Shown one piece after another: positions 5,516 to 7,499 of a stretch of DNA of 7,499 bases. Position 1 is the first letter of the stretch. Each line of letters begins with the position of its first letter. This stretch comes from Rhizobiaceae bacterium. Its GTDB lineage: Bacteria; Pseudomonadota; Alphaproteobacteria; Rhizobiales; Rhizobiaceae. The stretch covers positions 1 to 7,499 of the forward strand of contig SCRB01000134.1 in the NCBI GenBank assembly GCA_004299545.1, written 5' to 3'. A program made the position numbers and the translations under genes. Below the pieces are notes generated by a model, which was not told the origin of the DNA, made no database searches, and was given only the letters and a program-made list of their open reading frames with translations.

Positions 5516-6344
5516 GGATCTGGCCATCGTTCCGCTTGCCGGAGCCGACGCCGAGGCCTGCCTTGCGCTTTCCGATGAAGCGGGATGGAACCAGACGCAA
5601 GATGATTGGCGTCTCTTCATCGAGAATGGCCGCACTTTCGGCATCCGCGATGCGGAGACAAGGCTTGTCGCCACAGCAGCGGCGCTTCCTTACGAAGAGA
5701 ATTTCGGCTTCATCTCCATGGTTCTGGTGACAAGCGCGCGCCGGCGCGAAGGTCTCGCCACGCGTCTTGTCGATCTCTCTATCGATCATCTCCGCGGCCA
5801 GCGGCTTGTTCCGGTTCTCGACGCCACGCCGACGGGCGAGACCGTTTATGCGAAGCAGGGGTTCCGCAGTCTGTTTTCGATCGAGCGCTGGCAGGGCCGG
5901 TCGGAAGGAGGCTCGGCTGCAAGCGATATTAAGGACGACAAATCCTCCGATCTCACCACCGTCGTCGCGCTCGACGCGGAAGCCCTTGGCGCGCCACGCG
6001 GCGCGATCCTTGCCGGATTCCTCGACCGCGCGGGATCACGCGCCTTCGTCAGCCCTGGCGGAACGGGATTTGCCCTGATCCGCGCCGGCCGGAAGGCCCT
6101 TCAACTTGGCCCGATCGTCGCCGGGAGCGTCGCGGAGGCCTTGAAGCTTCTCGGCTCGGTCCTGACGGCCGCCAGGGGAACGGTCTTCATCGACGTGCCG
6201 GTGCGGCAGCGGGACATCGGGGAGATGCTCGCGCGACACGGCTTTACCCGCCAGCGCAGCTTTTCCCGCATGGCTTATGGGTCGACGATGCCTTTCGGCA
6301 AACCGGAAAGGCTTTTTGCGGTTGCGGGACCGGAGTTCGGATGA
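5502..6344 (+). CDS. GNAT family N-acetyltransferase with a second C-terminal acetyltransferase-like domain
   Basis: The 280-residue protein is about twice the length of a single GNAT domain. The N-terminal domain carries the acetyl-CoA pyrophosphate loop RREGLA at residues 81-86, matching R/Q-x-x-G-x-A, after the strand FISMVLVT. It is followed by VLDATPTGETVYAKQGF at 105-121, a segment seen in the subgroup with a C-terminal DUF1248/Acetyltransf_18 domain. Residues of about 185-272 fit that second domain: a GRKALQLGPIVA turn, then the FIDVPV strand and the closing HGFTRQRSFSRMAYG. It should transfer an acetyl group to an amine or other small acceptor; the acceptor is unknown. In this operon it may modify a pathway intermediate or detoxify an analogue. 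The ATG at 5502 has GAGG six bases upstream. The reading frame overlaps the SDR gene by 14 bp and the next gene by 4 bp, so translation is probably coupled. Confidence 0.85.
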   Translation: MAPSEDLAIVPLAGADAEACLALSDEAGWNQTQDDWRLFIENGRTFGIRDAETRLVATAAALPYEENFGFISMVLVTSARRREGLATRLVDLSIDHLRGQRLVPVLDATPTGETVYAKQGFRSLFSIERWQGRSEGGSAASDIKDDKSSDLTTVVALDAEALGAPRGAILAGFLDRAGSRAFVSPGGTGFALIRAGRKALQLGPIVAGSVAEALKLLGSVLTAARGTVFIDVPVRQRDIGEMLARHGFTRQRSFSRMAYGSTMPFGKPERLFAVAGPEFG

Positions 6345-7396
6345 TGGCCGAGACGCACCCGACGACACCGCTTGAGCTGATCGGCCGAGGCACGGCCATT
6401 CCCGCGCATCCGCTGGCGCTCGACCACAATCGTAAGCTCGACCGCCGCCGCCAGCGTGCGCTCAGTCGCTATTATATCGACGCCGGCGCCGGCGGCCTCG
6501 CAGTCGGCGTCCACACGACGCAGTTCGCGATTCGCGAGGCCGGCCTTTACGAGGAGGTCCTGTCGCTCGCGTCCGAGACGGCTCGGGAGTGGACGGACCG
6601 TCCGCTCGCCATGGTCGCCGGGGTCACCGGACCGACGCGGCAGGCGGCTCTGGAAGCCCGGACCGCCGTCAAGCTTGGCTATCATGCCGGCCTGCTCAGC
6701 CTCGCGGCGATGAAGGGCAGGGATACCGATGCGCTGATCGATCATTGTGAGGCCGTGTCGCGGGAGATCCCCCTCATCGGCTTCTATCTCCAACCGGCGG
6801 TGGGCGGACTCGATCTGGGCGCGGATTTCTGGACCCGGTTCGCGGCGATCGACAATGTCGTCGCCATCAAGGTAGCGCCATTCAACCGCTATCGGACATT
6901 GGACGTCGTGCGCGGCCTTGTCGAAGCGGGAAGCGAAAACCGCATCGCGCTCTACACGGGAAATGACGACCATATCATCCTCGACCTGATCATGCCCCTT
7001 GTCACCATGCGTGCCGGACGGCCGGTGACGGTCCGTTTCAGGGGCGGGCTGCTTGGCCATTGGTCGGTCTGGACGAAAAAGGCGGTCGCTCTCTACGAGC
7101 GCTGCCGCGCGGCATCACTTTCCGCTTCAATTCCCCCGGACCTCCTGGCGCTGGACAGCAGGGTCACGGATTGCAACAGTGCGTTTTTCGACGTCGCCAA
7201 CGATTTTCATGGCTGCATCGCCGGCTGTCACGAGATCCTTCGCCGCCAGGGACTACTGGAAGGCATATGGTGCCTCGATCCGAACGAGGGCCTGAGCCCG
7301 GGTCAGAAGGAGGAGATCGAGCGCGTGTGCACCAGCCACGCCGATCTGGCCGATGATGATTTCGTCGCCCAAAACCTGGAACGATGGCTGGGCTGA
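6341..7396 (+). CDS. Dihydrodipicolinate synthase / N-acetylneuraminate lyase family aldolase or dehydratase
   Basis: This 351-residue cytoplasmic protein belongs to the class I, Schiff-base-forming DapA/NanA superfamily. K177 in NVVAIKVAPF is the expected Schiff-base lysine, and Y149 in GFYLQP is the catalytic tyrosine. Their spacing of 28 equals that of E. coli DapA (Y133 and K161). T59-T60 in GVHTTQ occupies the place of the GTTGE threonines. DapA itself is unlikely. The arginine five residues after the tyrosine, which binds aspartate semialdehyde in DapA, is Val here, and GVHTTQ replaces GTTGE. The protein is also about 60 residues longer, mostly after position 300, where the tail contains CLDPNEGLSPGQKEEIERV. 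Relatives cleave or dehydrate 2-keto-3-deoxy sugar acids, and this is a reasonable guess here. ATG at 6341 overlaps the previous stop as ATGA; ATG at 6344 is equally possible, and GGAG at 6332-6335 suits either. Confidence 0.85.
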   Translation: MMAETHPTTPLELIGRGTAIPAHPLALDHNRKLDRRRQRALSRYYIDAGAGGLAVGVHTTQFAIREAGLYEEVLSLASETAREWTDRPLAMVAGVTGPTRQAALEARTAVKLGYHAGLLSLAAMKGRDTDALIDHCEAVSREIPLIGFYLQPAVGGLDLGADFWTRFAAIDNVVAIKVAPFNRYRTLDVVRGLVEAGSENRIALYTGNDDHIILDLIMPLVTMRAGRPVTVRFRGGLLGHWSVWTKKAVALYERCRAASLSASIPPDLLALDSRVTDCNSAFFDVANDFHGCIAGCHEILRRQGLLEGIWCLDPNEGLSPGQKEEIERVCTSHADLADDDFVAQNLERWLG

Positions 7397-7399
7397 GGC

Positions 7400-7499
7400 A
7401 TGAAGCGCGCGTGGAGGTATATTCTCGGCATCCTGCCCGCGGTCGCGGGCTTCGCGGCCGTCATCGTCATGTGGGAACTCGCGACGACCGTTTTCGGCA
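7400..7499 (+). CDS. ABC transporter inner-membrane permease, N-terminal end (partial)
   Basis: Only 33 codons are visible before the window ends. They read MKRAWRYILGILPAVAG and then FAAVIVMWELATTVFG: a short positively charged start followed by a hydrophobic segment, ending in the WEL-x5-FG pattern that opens permeases of the SsuC/TauC (nitrate, sulfonate, taurine, pyrimidine-type) class. The protein should sit in the cytoplasmic membrane and pair with an ATPase and a periplasmic binding protein encoded further right. The start lies four bases after the TGA of the aldolase-family gene, so it belongs to the same operon and probably imports the substrate or a precursor. With so little sequence the permease subclass is tentative. 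Confidence 0.65.
   Translation, partial: MKRAWRYILGILPAVAGFAAVIVMWELATTVFG

Noticed and set aside
4211..5674. A 487-codon open frame on the minus strand, longer than any real gene here
   Set aside because: It runs antisense to the SDR gene and neighbouring genes, has a low-complexity Arg/Ala/Gly-rich product without family motifs, and reflects the third-position GC bias of the genes opposite.
1..7499. tRNA or rRNA genes, CRISPR arrays, complete insertion sequences or tandem repeats
   Set aside because: Looked for on both strands; no cloverleaf, regular repeat-spacer array, transposase frame or tandem repeat was seen.

Overview
The window looks like an accessory replicon (plasmid or chromid) of an alphaproteobacterium, probably of the Rhizobiales. 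It opens with the last 46 codons of a RepC replication initiator, the third gene of a repABC module. The DNA is GC-rich and every recognisable gene lies on the + strand. I cannot name the species.

Layout: (1) 1-143, the 3' end of repC. (2) About 349-1386, a DUF1403-family gene of unknown function, often seen on alphaproteobacterial accessory replicons. (3) 1387-1765, a junction holding a frameshifted C-terminal scrap of a zinc-type alcohol dehydrogenase, a second short coding-like scrap, and a possible promoter. (4) 1766-3322, a sugar-phosphate isomerase/epimerase-type TIM barrel followed by a TetR-family regulator. (5) 3363-4322, an operator/promoter region and a second, clearly different TIM-barrel isomerase/epimerase. 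(6) 4351-7499, a second operator/promoter and a tightly packed operon: an extended-SDR protein without the usual catalytic lysine, a two-domain GNAT acetyltransferase, a DapA/aldolase-family enzyme, and the first 33 codons of an ABC-transporter permease.

The main result is the regulatory layout. Two promoters, one before each downstream transcription unit, carry the same operator type, TCAACC-N4-rGTTGA. In both, the right half-site supplies a -35 element in the same register (TTGATA and TTGAAA), with a TAGSGT -10-like box 17-18 bp further on. The TetR gene lies just upstream of the first site and is the obvious candidate repressor. The second TIM barrel should start at the GTG at 3450 rather than at the in-frame GTG at 3420, which would lie upstream of the predicted transcription start.

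Taken together, the region from 1766 to the right edge reads as an inducible uptake-and-catabolism cluster for an unidentified small molecule, probably a polyhydroxy or keto compound. The evidence is two TIM-barrel isomerases/epimerases, an SDR-fold protein, a Schiff-base aldolase/dehydratase, an acetyltransferase and a transporter. The substrate cannot be read from this sequence. The active-site departures in the SDR protein and the DapA-like enzyme suggest it is not a textbook pathway. The cluster continues past the right edge.
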